Shown piece by piece: positions 25,427-36,466 of a stretch of 64,000 nucleotides of DNA (positions are counted from its first letter, which is position 1; every line of letters starts with the position of its first letter). A model generated the notes under the pieces. That model did no database searches, was not told where the DNA came from, and worked only from the letters and a program-made list of their open reading frames with translations. Source of the stretch: Geomicrobium sp. JCM 19038 (GTDB lineage: Bacteria; Bacillota; Bacilli; Bacillales; Marinococcaceae); assembly GCF_000698125.1 (NCBI RefSeq), contig NZ_BAXA01000001.1, forward strand, positions 310,001-374,000, read 5' to 3'. A program made the translations under genes and the position numbers.

Positions 25427-28203
25427 ATGAAAGGTGACCGTTATGTCGTCATAGACGTAGAAACGACGGGAAACCGTCCAACAACAAGTGATCGAGTCAT
25501 AGAAGTCGGCATGACGGTCATTGAAGGATTGGAAATTGTCGATTCGTTTTCTTCTTTTGTGAATCCAAATCGAGACATTCCATTGTTTATTGAACAACTA
25601 ACCGGAATCTCTGAAGAAGATGTAGAGAATGCCCCTACATTTGATGAGATTGCGCCAAGAATACTTCAAGCACTTGATGGGGCTTGTTTTGTCGCTCATC
25701 ATGTTGACTTTGACTTATCGTTTATTAATGCAGAATTAGATCGTGCGGCTACGCCCAGTTCGAAGGGGAATTGTTAGATACAGTAGAGATGGCTAGAATG
25801 CTGTATCCAACGTTTGAAAGCTATCGTCTTCAAACGCTATCCGATATTTTCGAGTTTAGCCATGAACAACCACACCGTGCAGGAAGCGACGCTTATGTTA
25901 CGGCGAAGTTGTTGATTGAGATGTTTACTAAGCTCTCGGCATTGCCGCGAGAGACGGTTCATCGAATGAAGCCTTATACAGAACAGATGTGCAATGGCTT
26001 GCATCGAATCATACACGAAATCGATGTGTACAATTTTGAACAGGCTGACCGATCACTACCAAACGATGTTGAGATTTACCGAGGTTTTGCGATTAGAAAA
26101 CGTCAACAACATAGTGAATCGACTCAGGCAGCATCGGCACAATCATTTGATGCGGCTCTTTTTTTTGGTGAGGAAGGATTGCTCAGTAAAACGACGAGGA
26201 ATTACGAAGAGCGTGCTGGACAAAGTACAATGAGTACAGCTGTTTGGAAGGCAATGAATAATGAGGAACATCTTCTATGTGAAGCGGCAACGGGTACAGG
26301 AAAAACGCTTGCGTATTTGTACCCTGCACTCATGAAAAGCCTTGAAGCAAATCGTCCGACGGTCATTGCGACTGAAACGATTGCACTCCAACAACAAATT
26401 GTAGACCGTGAGATTGTTAAGCTAAACGAAGCGTTAAATGAAGACATTAACGTCGCGATTCTTAAAGGTCGAAGTCATTATTTATGTTTGCAGAAGTTCG
26501 AGCACTTTCTAGATCGAATGCCATCTTCGTATGATGAGCATTTATTTGCAGCGCAATTGCTCGTCTGGCTCGTTGAAACGATTGACGGGGACATTGAGGA
26601 ATTGAACTTGCCTAGTGGTGGCTATACGCTTTGGGAAGAGCTTAAGAGTGATTCTTACACGTGTTCACACGCAGGTTGTTCCTACTATAATCGTTGTTAT
26701 TATCATCGTGCTAAAGAACGCGCTAAACACGCGCAACTTATCATTACGAACCACTCTCTGTTATTTACCGATCGATTCTCATCAAGTGGAATCTTACCGA
26801 AGTACGATACCGTCATCTTTGATGAGGCTCATCAGATGGAAGACACCGCCGGGAAGTATTTAGGATATGAAAGCAACTACCAACAACTCGTCCGTTTAAT
26901 TAGTCGGTTTGGGTTGCAAGATTCAGATGGGCTGTTGTTTGAAATTGAACGTTCTCTAAAAGGGAAATCAATCACCCGATATGATATGGAATGGGTTAGA
27001 AATCGAAAACAAGAGCTTTATCATTTGCAAAGCGAATGGCTACAGCTGTTCCAAACGTTGCAAAACATCGCCAACAAAAAACCTTCAGCAACGATTCATT
27101 ACCGACCATCGCAGTATGAAGGTAAGTTTGTCATGGAAGTTGTTGAGCGAATCAGTTATATGATTGATACGCTGCAAAAAGAGTGGTTGAATTGCATTGC
27201 TCAACTTGAAGACCAACACCCTGAAGAATCTACGTTATGGCGAAAGGTAAGTCAGTTAATTGACGACTTTACCGATGAAAATGAAACGCTTAGACAATTG
27301 CTCGTTCATGAAGTCGAAGAGCACGTGTATTGGATGGAAGCAGGTAAAACGAATGCGTTTGATCGATTAACGTTGTATCGTCGTCCAATTTCCATTGCGA
27401 GCAGCATGCAGTCGTACTTTTTTGATGAAGTGAAAAGTGTCATCATGACTTCTGCAACTCTCACAGTGAAAGATTCATTCTCGTTTATTAAAAACACGTT
27501 AGGGTTACCAAAAGAAAATGTGAATGAATTAAAAGTAGAATCACCATTTTCTTATGCGAAGCAAGCGCAGTTGCTCGTTCCGAGTGATTTTCCTGATATT
27601 AAGCAAGAAGAGGAATACATTGACTCACTTTCAGAGTTCATTAGTATGCTAACGTCTCATGTGAATGGAAAGATGCTCGTCTTATTTACGTCATATGACA
27701 TGTTGAAGAAAACGTACAATCAAGTGAAACCGCAACTTGAAGATTTGAATTATGCGTTGCTTGCACAAGGGGTTAAGGGAGAACAACGAACAAGACTTGT
27801 GAAAAACTTCCGCAAGTATGAACGGGCAATTTTGTTTGGTACGAGTACATTTTGGGAAGGTATTGACTTGCCGGGAGAAGATGTTCGTGCGTTAATTATC
27901 GTACGTCTTCCGTTTACACCCCCAAATGATCCAGTTTATCAAGCAAAAGCAAATGAACTAACGATGCGAAATGAAAACTCATTTCAAAAGCTCGCCATCC
28001 CTAAGGCCGTTTTGCGCTTTAAGCAAGGCTTTGGTCGATTAATTCGTACGAAAGACGATCGCGGACTCGTCTATGTACTCGATAAGCGGTTAGTGGAAGC
28101 AAGGTATGGCAATAGTTTCATTCGTTCATTACCAGAAATTCCCCATACGTATACTTCCACAGACGAGATTTTGTCGATTACGAGTGATTTTTTTGAGGAG
28201 TAA
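25427..28203 (+). CDS. dinG: DinG-family helicase with N-terminal 3'-5' exonuclease domain, frame break
   Basis: A DEDD-type exonuclease domain (VVIDVETTGNRP at the start) joined to an XPD/DinG-type superfamily 2 helicase. The frame breaks near 25747; adding one G restores DRAGYAQFEGELLDTVEMARM, giving about 925 residues as in B. subtilis. Helicase motifs: Walker A ATGTGKTLAYLYPAL, DEAH box FDEAHQMED, and the C-terminal GFGRLIR. Cysteines in SHYLCLQK and C-x4-C-x5-C (CSHAGCSYYNRC) match the 4Fe-4S ligand spacing of E. coli DinG. Confidence 0.92.
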
Positions 28204-28216
28204 GGAGAGGGCTCGT

Positions 28217-29532
28217 ATGCAACAGCGAACCATTATCAATAACATCGCGATTCTTGATCATGAACAAACGATTACTCGCGGGCATTTGAAGATTAGTAAT
28301 GGAACAATCACTGAAGTGAGTGACGAACCTTTTGTAGCGCAATCATTCCTTGAGGAACAAGACGTTGTGCATAATTACGAAGCAAATTGCTTATGCCGGG
28401 TCTCGTTAATACGCACATGCATATGCCAATGTCGATTTTGCGCGGTGTGAGTGATGACCTTCCACTCGACCGTTGGTTAAAAGAAGTCATTTGGCCGCTT
28501 GAAGGGAAAATGACGAGAGAAATGGCTCGTGCAGGCATTGGTTTATCGTTAATTGAAAGCATTCGCTCAGGGACAACCGCTTTTTCTGATATGTATCATC
28601 TAGCCAGAGAAGATGCACATGAATTAGCGGTTGCAAGTGGCTTAAAAGCACAGCTTACACGAGGGATGATCACTGCTTTTAGTAACGAACAAGAAAACGA
28701 ACAGAAATTACAGCAAGCGTCTGAATTTGCTAAAGCGATGAATAATGATTCAACAGGGCGACTACGGGGTGCATTATTTCCACATGCTCCGTACACGAAT
28801 TCTCTTTCGTTTTTACATCGTGTACGAGACGTTGCTGAGAGCGAGCGACTAGATGTCCAAATTCATATCGCAGAGACGGAAAAAGAAGTTAAGGAGCACG
28901 TGCAGCAATTTGGAAAACGACCAGTGGAGCATTTGCTCGCTGAAGAAATAATCGGAAAAGGTTCATTGCTCGTTCATTCTGTTCATGTTACCGATGACGA
29001 ACTTGAACAAATGCATAAGGCAAGCGTCAACGTCTCACACAATCCACAAAGTAACTTAAAGCTCGGTTCGGGGATTGCACCGGTTGAAAAAATGGTTGAC
29101 CAGGGTATTGTCGTTAGTTTAGGAACAGACAGTGCAGCGTCAAACAATACTTTGGATGTGTTTACTGAAATGCGACAAGCAGCAATGCTTCATAAAGGGA
29201 CGTCTAAACGTGCTGAAGCAATCACCGCAAATGATGCGTTTAAGATGGCGACTGTAAATGGTAACAAAAGTATCGGCTTTCATAAGAGCGGTTTAATTAA
29301 AGAAGGTTACGATGCAGATTTTATTTTGCTGGACGCAAAAGCCCCGCACCTTCAACCGTACCGCAACCGAGTTGGGACCGTTGTGTATGCAGCGAACAAA
29401 AATGACGTAACTGACGTGTATGTGAACGGTCAAGCCGTCATGCAAAACCGAGTCATCGTAACGCTAGATGAAGAGAAGTTGTTGTATAAAGCAAATCGTG
29501 CCCAACAGGAGCTTTTAGGAATCCATGTGTGA
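28217..29532 (+). CDS. mtaD: 5-methylthioadenosine/S-adenosylhomocysteine deaminase family, frame break
   Basis: A zinc amidohydrolase predicted to deaminate MTA or SAH. ATG 28217 follows TAAGGAGAGG. The first 57 residues (IINNIAILDHEQTITRGHLKI) and the rest are in different frames; one base added at 28384-28388 gives EANLLMPGLVNTHMHMP or a near variant. Metal ligands are NTHMHMP, HIAETEKE, HSVHVTDDE and LGTDSAASNN. NPQSNLKLGSG is the family substrate motif. About 438 residues. The exact substrate is not decided by sequence. B. subtilis has no such gene here. Confidence 0.88.
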
Positions 29533-29547
29533 TTGGGAGGAACTTTG

Positions 29548-30024
29548 ATGAAGAAGTGGATTGCTATTGGGATCTTTTTCATTGGCATTGTAATCACCAG
29601 TCTTCTCGTCTGGTTGTATCAATCGGCTTATGCTGAGCATTCAGATGTTGAAGAGCGACTCGGTGGACAGATTCTCCGAGAAGAAGGCGTAACAAGTGTA
29701 GGGAATTGGTACCATTACCGAGGAGACGACGTAATCACAGTTGCGACCGTTATGGTTGATGAACAAGAGGAATATTGGTTTTTTAATGATGAACAAGCAC
29801 GCTTTGATGTGATTGCAACAGATTCGGTGATTACTGAAGAAGAAGCGATTAACAGTGCAATGGCAGAGGCGGATGACGCATCGTCACTTCGTCGGGTAGC
29901 ACTCGGTCTTGAAGCTGAGACACCGATATTCGAAGTGATTTATGAAGACGAAACAGGTGCGCACGTGTATCATGTTGTTGATGCCTATTCAGGTGAAACC
30001 TCGTATGTTTATCGTTTGCCGTGA
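29548..30024 (+). CDS. ypmB: YpmB-family membrane-anchored protein (DUF5590, PepSY-like)
   Basis: About 158 residues: one N-terminal transmembrane anchor (WIAIGIFFIGIVITSLLVWLY) followed by an extracytoplasmic domain with PepSY-like repeats (VITEEEAINSAM and VYHVVDAYSGETSYVYRLP). It matches YpmB in topology and synteny with asnS. ATG 29548 is chosen because GGGAGG lies eight bases before it. Function unknown. Confidence 0.83.
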   Translation: MKKWIAIGIFFIGIVITSLLVWLYQSAYAEHSDVEERLGGQILREEGVTSVGNWYHYRGDDVITVATVMVDEQEEYWFFNDEQARFDVIATDSVITEEEAINSAMAEADDASSLRRVALGLEAETPIFEVIYEDETGAHVYHVVDAYSGETSYVYRLP

Positions 30025-30042
30025 TTGATCTTCGTTTAGAGC

Positions 30043-30071
30043 TTGAAGTTCACGTGGCACTTTCGTAAACT
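30043..30071 (+). promoter_or_regulatory. asnS promoter
   Basis: TTGAAG at 30043-30048, a 17-base spacer, and TAAACT at 30066-30071, about 45 bases before the asnS start codon. No T-box leader fits in the remaining space. Confidence 0.6.
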
Positions 30072-30115
30072 AGATAAGTAAGATATGCAGGAAGTTTGAA
30101 GGGAGTTACCTAGAA

Positions 30116-31405
30116 TTGAAACCGACCATTCATACGATTGGAAACCATGCTGGCGAAGAAGTGACCATCGGTTGCTGGCTAGCGAATAAACGCTCAAGCG
30201 GTAAGATTGCTTTTATGCAGTTACGCGATGGGACAGGCTTTATTCAAGGCGTCGTCGTAAAAGCAGAAGTAGGAGAAGAGTTATTTCAACAAGTTAAAGG
30301 CTTAGGACAAGAAAGCTCGTTGTACGTAACAGGCGTTGTACAAGCGGATGACCGTGCACCATCTGGTTACGAGTTAACGGTAAAGAACGTCGAAGTTATT
30401 CAACATGCTGAAGACTATCCGATTACACCGAAGGAACACGGAACAGAATTCCTCATGGACCACCGTCATTTGTGGATCCGTTCAAGTAAGCAACATGCTG
30501 TTCTGCGCATTCGTGATGTGATTATTAATGCAACCTACCGTTTCTATCATGAACGTGGCTTTACGAAAGTAGACCCACCGATTTTAACAGCGAATTCAGC
30601 TGAAGGAACGACGGAGCTTTTCCATACGAAATACTTTGATGAAGATGCATTTCTTTCGCAATCTGGTCAATTGTATATGGAAGCTGCAGCGATGGCATTC
30701 CAACGTGTGTACTCTTTTGGACCGACGTTCCGTGCTGAAAAATCAAAAACGAGACGTCACCTGATTGAGTTTTGGATGATTGAGCCGGAAATGGCGTTTG
30801 TTGACCATGAAGAAAGCTTAGAAATCCAAGAAGAGTACGTGTCATATCTCGCTCAAGCGGTGTTAAACGAAGCGAAAGCAGAGTTGAAAGTGCTCGGGCG
30901 TGACACTGAACAACTTGAGAAGATTAAAGCACCGTTTGCTCGAATTACGTACAAAGAAGCAATTGAGCGTTTGCAAGCAAAGGATTACGAAATCAAGTGG
31001 GGCGAAGACTTAGGTGCTCCGCATGAAACTGAACTGGCTAATCAATTTGATACACCTGTATTTATTACGCATTGGCCAAAAGACATTAAGGCGTTTTATA
31101 TGAAGCCAGACCCAGAAAACGAAGACGTCGTCCTCTGTGCGGATTTAATTGCACCAGAAGGTTATGGTGAAATTATTGGGGGAAGCCAGAGAATTGATGA
31201 CTATTCGCTTATGGAAGAACGATTTAAAGAACACGACTTGTCCGATGATGCGTATCGTTGGTATTTGCAGCTTCGTGAATATGGAAGTGTTCCTCATTCA
31301 GGATTTGGACTCGGTTTAGAGCGTACGGTTGCTTGGTTATCAGGAACTGAACACGTTCGTGAAACGATTCCATTCCCACGTCTTTTGAATCGTTTGTATC
31401 CATAA
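30116..31405 (+). CDS. asnS: Asparaginyl-tRNA synthetase
   Basis: Class II synthetase charging tRNA-Asn. It has an N-terminal OB-fold anticodon-binding domain ([31 protein letters not shown]) and a catalytic core with motif 2 ([24 protein letters not shown]) and motif 3 ([13 protein letters not shown]). 429 residues, TTG start with AAGGGAG upstream. In B. subtilis aspB lies between ypmB and asnS; it is missing here. A strong terminator follows. Confidence 0.95.
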   Translation: MKPTIHTIGNHAGEEVTIGCWLANKRSSGKIAFMQLRDGTGFIQGVVVKAEVGEELFQQVKGLGQESSLYVTGVVQADDRAPSGYELTVKNVEVIQHAEDYPITPKEHGTEFLMDHRHLWIRSSKQHAVLRIRDVIINATYRFYHERGFTKVDPPILTANSAEGTTELFHTKYFDEDAFLSQSGQLYMEAAAMAFQRVYSFGPTFRAEKSKTRRHLIEFWMIEPEMAFVDHEESLEIQEEYVSYLAQAVLNEAKAELKVLGRDTEQLEKIKAPFARITYKEAIERLQAKDYEIKWGEDLGAPHETELANQFDTPVFITHWPKDIKAFYMKPDPENEDVVLCADLIAPEGYGEIIGGSQRIDDYSLMEERFKEHDLSDDAYRWYLQLREYGSVPHSGFGLGLERTVAWLSGTEHVRETIPFPRLLNRLYP

Positions 31406-31414
31406 GAGGGTGTA

Positions 31415-31449
31415 CCCATCTCCTCACGTCATGTTGGAGATGGGTTTTT
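31415..31449 (+). terminator. Terminator after asnS
   Basis: CCCATCTCC pairs perfectly with GGAGATGGG around a 12-base loop, followed by TTTTT. Confidence 0.88.
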
Positions 31450-31478
31450 ACAGCAAAACAATGATTGAGGTGAAACGG

Positions 31479-32177
31479 ATGGATAAGAATCGAATCATCG
31501 ACTTGTTAGAAGAAGGGCACATCTCCATCCCGGTTGTATTTCTAGATTATTATGATGCACTAGGCATTCATGAGCGCGATATGATGTTACTGTTGCATTT
31601 ACATCGTGAGATTTCAAAAGGGCAACACTTTCCGACGCCAGAGCAACTTGCACGGAAAATGTCACTAACGATTGACAGTTGTCAAGATGGGTTAAAACGA
31701 TTAATGCAGCGAGGCGTTCTTTCAATCGAACAACGACAAGATCATGGAATTGTCTATGAATCATATAGTTTACGTCCTTTCTATGAAAAAATTATTCTTT
31801 ATTTAGAAGCTGAACAAAAAGACGAGCAAAAAAATGACTCGTTAGGTGGCGAACTGTATTCACTTTTTGAAAATGAATTCGGTAGGCCTTTATCACCGAT
31901 GGAAATTGAAACACTCGGACTGTGGATTGATAAAGACAAGTATTCATATGAACTAATTAAAGCAGCCCTTAAAGAAGCGGTTATTTCTGGAAAGTTGAAT
32001 TTGCGTTACATTGATCGCATTCTCTTCGAATGGCAAAAGAAAGGCATTACAACACCAGAAGCTGCGCTACAAGAAAGTATGAACTTCCGTAAAAATCAAC
32101 GAAAGCCTGAATTAACAGGTGCTGGCAAACAAAGTCGAGAGCCATATCCGAACTACAACTGGCTTGAATCGGATTAA
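31479..32177 (+). CDS. dnaD: Replication initiation protein DnaD
   Basis: A primosome component that loads the replicative helicase with DnaB and DnaI at oriC and restarting forks. The N-terminal winged-helix domain covers roughly residues 1-110. The C-terminal DDBH2 domain has FENEFGRPLSPMEIETLGLWID, IKAALKEAVISGKLNLRYIDRILFEW and the conserved YPNYNWL near the end. ATG 31479 with GAGGTG upstream gives 232 residues; the longer frame begins inside the terminator. dnaD-nth order as in B. subtilis. Confidence 0.94.
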   Translation: MDKNRIIDLLEEGHISIPVVFLDYYDALGIHERDMMLLLHLHREISKGQHFPTPEQLARKMSLTIDSCQDGLKRLMQRGVLSIEQRQDHGIVYESYSLRPFYEKIILYLEAEQKDEQKNDSLGGELYSLFENEFGRPLSPMEIETLGLWIDKDKYSYELIKAALKEAVISGKLNLRYIDRILFEWQKKGITTPEAALQESMNFRKNQRKPELTGAGKQSREPYPNYNWLESD

Positions 32178-32200
32178 AAAATAGAAGAGGTAAGACAATC

Positions 32201-32854
32201 ATGCTTAGCAAAAAATTAACGACGCATGCGCTCGATACGATTGCGCACATGTATCCAGAAGCAGAATGCGAATTAACCCATAGCAATGCATTTGAACTGT
32301 TAGTTGCCGTCATTTTGTCAGCACAGTGCACCGATGCGCTCGTCAATAAAGTGACGCCAGGGTTGTTCGATAAATACAGACAGCCTGAAGACTATGTCAA
32401 TGCCACGCAAGAAGAGGTGGAAGAAGACATTCGTCGAATCGGTCTGTTTCGTAACAAAGCGAAAAACTTACGGAAGATGAGTGAATCGTTACTCGTTCAT
32501 TATGGTGGGGAAGTTCCACAAGACCGCGATGAATTAATGAAACTTGCAGGAGTCGGGCGTAAAACAGCAAATGTGGTCGCTTCGGTTGCCTTTGATTTAC
32601 CTGCAATTGCGGTTGATACCCACGTCGAGCGAGTGTCAAAGAGATTAGGGATTTGTCGCTGGAAAGATTCGGTATTAGAAGTAGAGAAAACACTCATGGT
32701 AAAGCTTCCAGAAGATCGCTGGTCACAAGCTCACCATCAATTGATCTTTTTTGGTCGATACTTTTGTAAAGCAAGAAACCCTCAATGCGAATTATGTCCA
32801 CTATTAGACATTTGTCGTGAAGGAAAAAAACGCGTGCCGGAGGAACAACGATGA
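32201..32854 (+). CDS. nth: Endonuclease III
   Basis: DNA glycosylase and AP lyase removing oxidised pyrimidines. The helix-hairpin-helix GVGRKTANVV carries the catalytic Lys, and the catalytic Asp is in AVDTHVERV. The 4Fe-4S cluster has C-x6-C-x2-C-x5-C (CKARNPQCELCPLLDIC) near the C-terminus. 217 residues, intact. It overlaps the start of dynA by four bases. Confidence 0.96.
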   Translation: MLSKKLTTHALDTIAHMYPEAECELTHSNAFELLVAVILSAQCTDALVNKVTPGLFDKYRQPEDYVNATQEEVEEDIRRIGLFRNKAKNLRKMSESLLVHYGGEVPQDRDELMKLAGVGRKTANVVASVAFDLPAIAVDTHVERVSKRLGICRWKDSVLEVEKTLMVKLPEDRWSQAHHQLIFFGRYFCKARNPQCELCPLLDICREGKKRVPEEQR

Positions 32855-35800
32855 TGACAGCCGAACTACACAAGCTCGATGAATTAAAGCAGTCTTTGCC
32901 TTTTGGTGAGCAAGAGTCATGGCGTCTTCAGCAGCTAGAGAACAAGCTCAAAGGTGAAGATGTTTTTTCTGTTGCGATTTGTGGACATTTTTCAGCAGGG
33001 AAATCAACGCTCATAAACCAATTGCTCGGCGCAAATCTTTTACCGTCTAGTCCAGTTCCTACAACTGCTAACATTATGACGATTCAAGGCGGGGAAGAAA
33101 CCGCAATTCAAGCGATTAAAAACAATGGTCAAGAAGAACAGTTTCAAGGTCATATTCCGTGGGAAAAACTTCAGCAACTGGCTCTTGATGGAGATGGTGT
33201 GAAAGAAATTGTTCTCACCTTACCTATACCGTTTTTAAAACGGAAGGTGACCTTGGCAGATACTCCAGGAATGGATTCAACAGATCCAACGCACGGTCGT
33301 TACACAGCAAATCAGCTGTTAACGACCGATGCAATCATTTATGTGACCGATTACAATCACGTTCGCTCACAAACGAATTTACAATTTTTGAAGCAGTTGC
33401 AACGTGAAAACAAACCGTTTGTGATCGTTGTCAATCAAATCGATAAACATAATGACGATGAGCTATCGTTTTCAATTTTTAAACACGGTTTGCTCGATAT
33501 GCTTCAACGTTACGGTATAAAGCCAGTTAAAGTATTCACAACGAGTGCTAGAGCAAAAAACCACCCGTACAACGAGCTAGAGTCGTTTATCAATGAAACG
33601 CGTTCGTGGTTGTATCATAGTGAAGCACTCATTGACGAATCTCAAAAGCGTATGCTAGAGAGCGCTGTAGAATCTTTACGCGATCGACTGTTTCAAGATC
33701 GTAGTGAACTCGATGATGATATTGCCAAAGAAATGGAACGAGCGGGCTATAGTGAAGACAATCAAAAACGCTACAACCATTTACAAAAAGAGCGTGCAGA
33801 AGTTGAAGGTAAGCTCCAAAAAGAATTGGACAATGTAAAACAATTCTTTACTGTTTTCTATAAACAAACGAACTTGTTCCCACATGACGTAACCGAGCGA
33901 ATGAAAGAATGGTTACGCGTGATGGACCCGTCATTTAAAGTTGGCTTTTTCGGATCAAAGAAGAAAAAGAAAGAACTTCAAGGTGAGCATTTCACAGCGT
34001 ACTACGAACTCATAAAGGACCGTTTTGAAGCGGAAATTCGCCTCTACCTCTTACAGCGCATTAAAAAAGAACGTCTGCCTGAAAATGTAGAAAAAATTGC
34101 AATTGATCGTTTCGAGCGAATGGAACTGCCGAGTGATTCTTCGTGGTATGAAAGCTTTATCAGTTCTGGTGAGAAAAATGATCAATACGTGTATCAATTG
34201 GCAAAACAGTTAAATCAGAGCATTTTAACGACGGTCAAACGCGACACCGAAGCGGTGTATGAAGCGTTGCTTGATCAGCTTGATGAACGTAAAGAGCGAG
34301 CCATTGAAACGATTGAAAAGGAACTCGCAAGTTATGTAGAACTTGAACAGATTGAAACAACGTTCGAGCAACGAAAGCTTGAAGTCAAAGAGCAGCTAGA
34401 AGTCGTTGAACAAAAAGCAGCAACGCTTGAAGATACGAGCGACTTTGAGGATCAGATGCAATTGTTGTTCAAAAAAACAACAGGATTAGCCGGCGTTAGC
34501 GAGGATATTCAAGTTACTGAAGCTACTCCTTTGAAGAAAGCAGAAAAGGGAGAAGAACAAGCGACAGCTGACGTTTTGGCTCCACGTTATACGGTTCGTA
34601 ACCAAAGCGATTATGAAGCGATCAAGGAAACGTTAGTTGCTCATCGTAATGAAGAAGTGGAGCATGAGAACCGTAAGGCACTTATTGAGCGTTTAGAAGC
34701 CTTTTCAGACCGTACGTATTCAGTCGTCGTCGCAGGTGCTTTTAGTGCGGGAAAATCAACGTTCTTAAACGCTTTACTAGAAGCAGACTTAATGCCAAGT
34801 TCACCGCACCCAACGACCGCATCGCTTACTGTCGTTAAAGCGCCAACAAAAGAGCTGCCGAATGAAACGGTGACCGTACAACTGAAATCACGAAAAGAAT
34901 TAGAAGAAGAAGTCGAGCATGTTGCTTATTTGTGTGGAATGACACATACACTTGAATCGTTAAAGAATGCCGAAGGTCTCTCCATTCACAAAACCGATAC
35001 GCTTGCTGAAAAGCAGTGGGTTGAGTATTTACGAGCGCTACAGATGGGTGTAAAAAAAGACCATCTTGAGCCTGGGAGCGCACTACAACTATCACTTAGC
35101 GAATGGCAAGAAATGGCAGTTGATGAATCAGAAGCATGTCTTATTGATTTTTCACACGTGTATTACCATTCAACATGGACTGACGCTGGCTTTGAACTCA
35201 TTGATACTCCAGGAGTACAAAGTGTTCACGAACGTCATACCCAACTGGCCATGAATGAAATTGCAAAGGCAGATGCGTTCTTGTATTTGATGTACTATCA
35301 CCATGCATACTCAGATGCTGATGCGAAGTTCATGGAGAAAATTAAACAAATCCAGTCCCCGGATTATGTGCTCATCAATGCAAGTGATCTTGCACATGAT
35401 GAAGCTGAACGAGAAGCTGTTGAAAGCCACGTCGTTGAGCAGCTTAAAACGAATGAACATCACGAATCAGTCGTCGTCTCAATTTCAAGTAAACGAGCGA
35501 GAATGAGTAATAATGAAGAAGGCATCGCTTCGTTTTTACAAGACTTTGATGAGAGTATGGAACCGAAGCTTCAATACCGTGCTCAAAAAGAGCTTGACGA
35601 ACTTCTTGAAGATCATGCTAACCATTTGACGAAATGGATGCAATTTTTTGAGCTTCCTAAAGAAGTTCGCGAAAAGCGGAAAGCAACATTGAAATATCCT
35701 GCTGCACAAAAGCAAGAGGAATTACGAGCAGTAAAGGCTACACTTGAAGCAGAAGACATGAATATTCGTTCGTTCGCCATTTATAGTCACAAACGTCTCG

Positions 35801-36360
35801 TACTACAATGGACGGATGAATTGAAGAAGCGACTTACACCAGCAGTCTTTCAAAGCGATCAAGCTCAAGAACGTGAAGAAAGCTTGCGAGAGGAGCTTGA
35901 GAAGTGGCTAGAAGACGTGTCAAAGTCTTGGCAAGAAAACATCGTACAAGAGAACAAACGTCTACAAACCCTCTTCCATGAGCACGTGATACAGCTTCAA
36001 GACGTAACTGTTAACACGACCGTCGAGTTACAAGCAGCAAAAACGTTAAAGTTAACCGATCGTTTAAAAGAAGTCAAAGTGAAAAAGAACTTCTTAACGG
36101 ATGAGAAATCAAGCCAATGGTTAAGTCAACTGACCGAAGCGCTTTCTAAGCAATTAAAAGCTACACTAGAAACGTATAGTGAACGAGTACGTGGCGAATG
36201 GAACGACCTCGTTACGAGTTATGTAGAAACATCAGAAAACGAAATTAAGAGAAAGAAGCAAGAAAACGAACAGCAACTTCACAAATGGCTGCTCGATACA
36301 CCACCAACAGAAAGTATCGAACAAGAACGAAGTGCCATTTTTACGCATGTAAATAAATAA
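32851..36360 (+). CDS. dynA: Two-headed bacterial dynamin-like protein
   Basis: 1169 residues containing two dynamin GTPase modules in tandem, like B. subtilis DynA (YpbR), which tethers and fuses membranes and protects against membrane stress. Module 1: GHFSAGKSTLINQLL (near residue 43), switch DTPGMDST, NQIDK. Module 2: GAFSAGKSTFLNALL (near residue 629), DTPGVQS. Long coiled-coil stalk regions follow each head. Start at ATG 32851 or 32854. It sits where B. subtilis has ypoC, convergent with ponA. Confidence 0.94.
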   Translation: MMTAELHKLDELKQSLPFGEQESWRLQQLENKLKGEDVFSVAICGHFSAGKSTLINQLLGANLLPSSPVPTTANIMTIQGGEETAIQAIKNNGQEEQFQGHIPWEKLQQLALDGDGVKEIVLTLPIPFLKRKVTLADTPGMDSTDPTHGRYTANQLLTTDAIIYVTDYNHVRSQTNLQFLKQLQRENKPFVIVVNQIDKHNDDELSFSIFKHGLLDMLQRYGIKPVKVFTTSARAKNHPYNELESFINETRSWLYHSEALIDESQKRMLESAVESLRDRLFQDRSELDDDIAKEMERAGYSEDNQKRYNHLQKERAEVEGKLQKELDNVKQFFTVFYKQTNLFPHDVTERMKEWLRVMDPSFKVGFFGSKKKKKELQGEHFTAYYELIKDRFEAEIRLYLLQRIKKERLPENVEKIAIDRFERMELPSDSSWYESFISSGEKNDQYVYQLAKQLNQSILTTVKRDTEAVYEALLDQLDERKERAIETIEKELASYVELEQIETTFEQRKLEVKEQLEVVEQKAATLEDTSDFEDQMQLLFKKTTGLAGVSEDIQVTEATPLKKAEKGEEQATADVLAPRYTVRNQSDYEAIKETLVAHRNEEVEHENRKALIERLEAFSDRTYSVVVAGAFSAGKSTFLNALLEADLMPSSPHPTTASLTVVKAPTKELPNETVTVQLKSRKELEEEVEHVAYLCGMTHTLESLKNAEGLSIHKTDTLAEKQWVEYLRALQMGVKKDHLEPGSALQLSLSEWQEMAVDESEACLIDFSHVYYHSTWTDAGFELIDTPGVQSVHERHTQLAMNEIAKADAFLYLMYYHHAYSDADAKFMEKIKQIQSPDYVLINASDLAHDEAEREAVESHVVEQLKTNEHHESVVVSISSKRARMSNNEEGIASFLQDFDESMEPKLQYRAQKELDELLEDHANHLTKWMQFFELPKEVREKRKATLKYPAAQKQEELRAVKATLEAEDMNIRSFAIYSHKRLVLQWTDELKKRLTPAVFQSDQAQEREESLREELEKWLEDVSKSWQENIVQENKRLQTLFHEHVIQLQDVTVNTTVELQAAKTLKLTDRLKEVKVKKNFLTDEKSSQWLSQLTEALSKQLKATLETYSERVRGEWNDLVTSYVETSENEIKRKKQENEQQLHKWLLDTPPTESIEQERSAIFTHVNK

Positions 36361-36362
36361 GT

Positions 36363-36398
36363 GAAAAGCAGCGTAGACGATGTCTATGCTGCTTTTTT
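36363..36398 (+). terminator. Terminator of dynA
   Basis: AAAAGCAGC pairs with GCTGCTTTT and an inner TAGA/TCTA extends the stem, followed by TTTTTT. Confidence 0.8.
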
Positions 36399-36410
36399 AA
36401 ATCCATAGAA

Positions 36411-36452
36411 AAAAAAGCCACTCTCCAAAAGAATTGCTTTGGAGAGTGGCTT
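36411..36452 (-). terminator. Terminator of ponA
   Basis: AAGCCACTCTCCAAA pairs perfectly with TTTGGAGAGTGGCTT. The A-run on the left (36408-36416) is the T-tail when read on the minus strand, just after the ponA stop. Confidence 0.88.
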
Positions 36453-36466
36453 TGTGATCTTAACTT

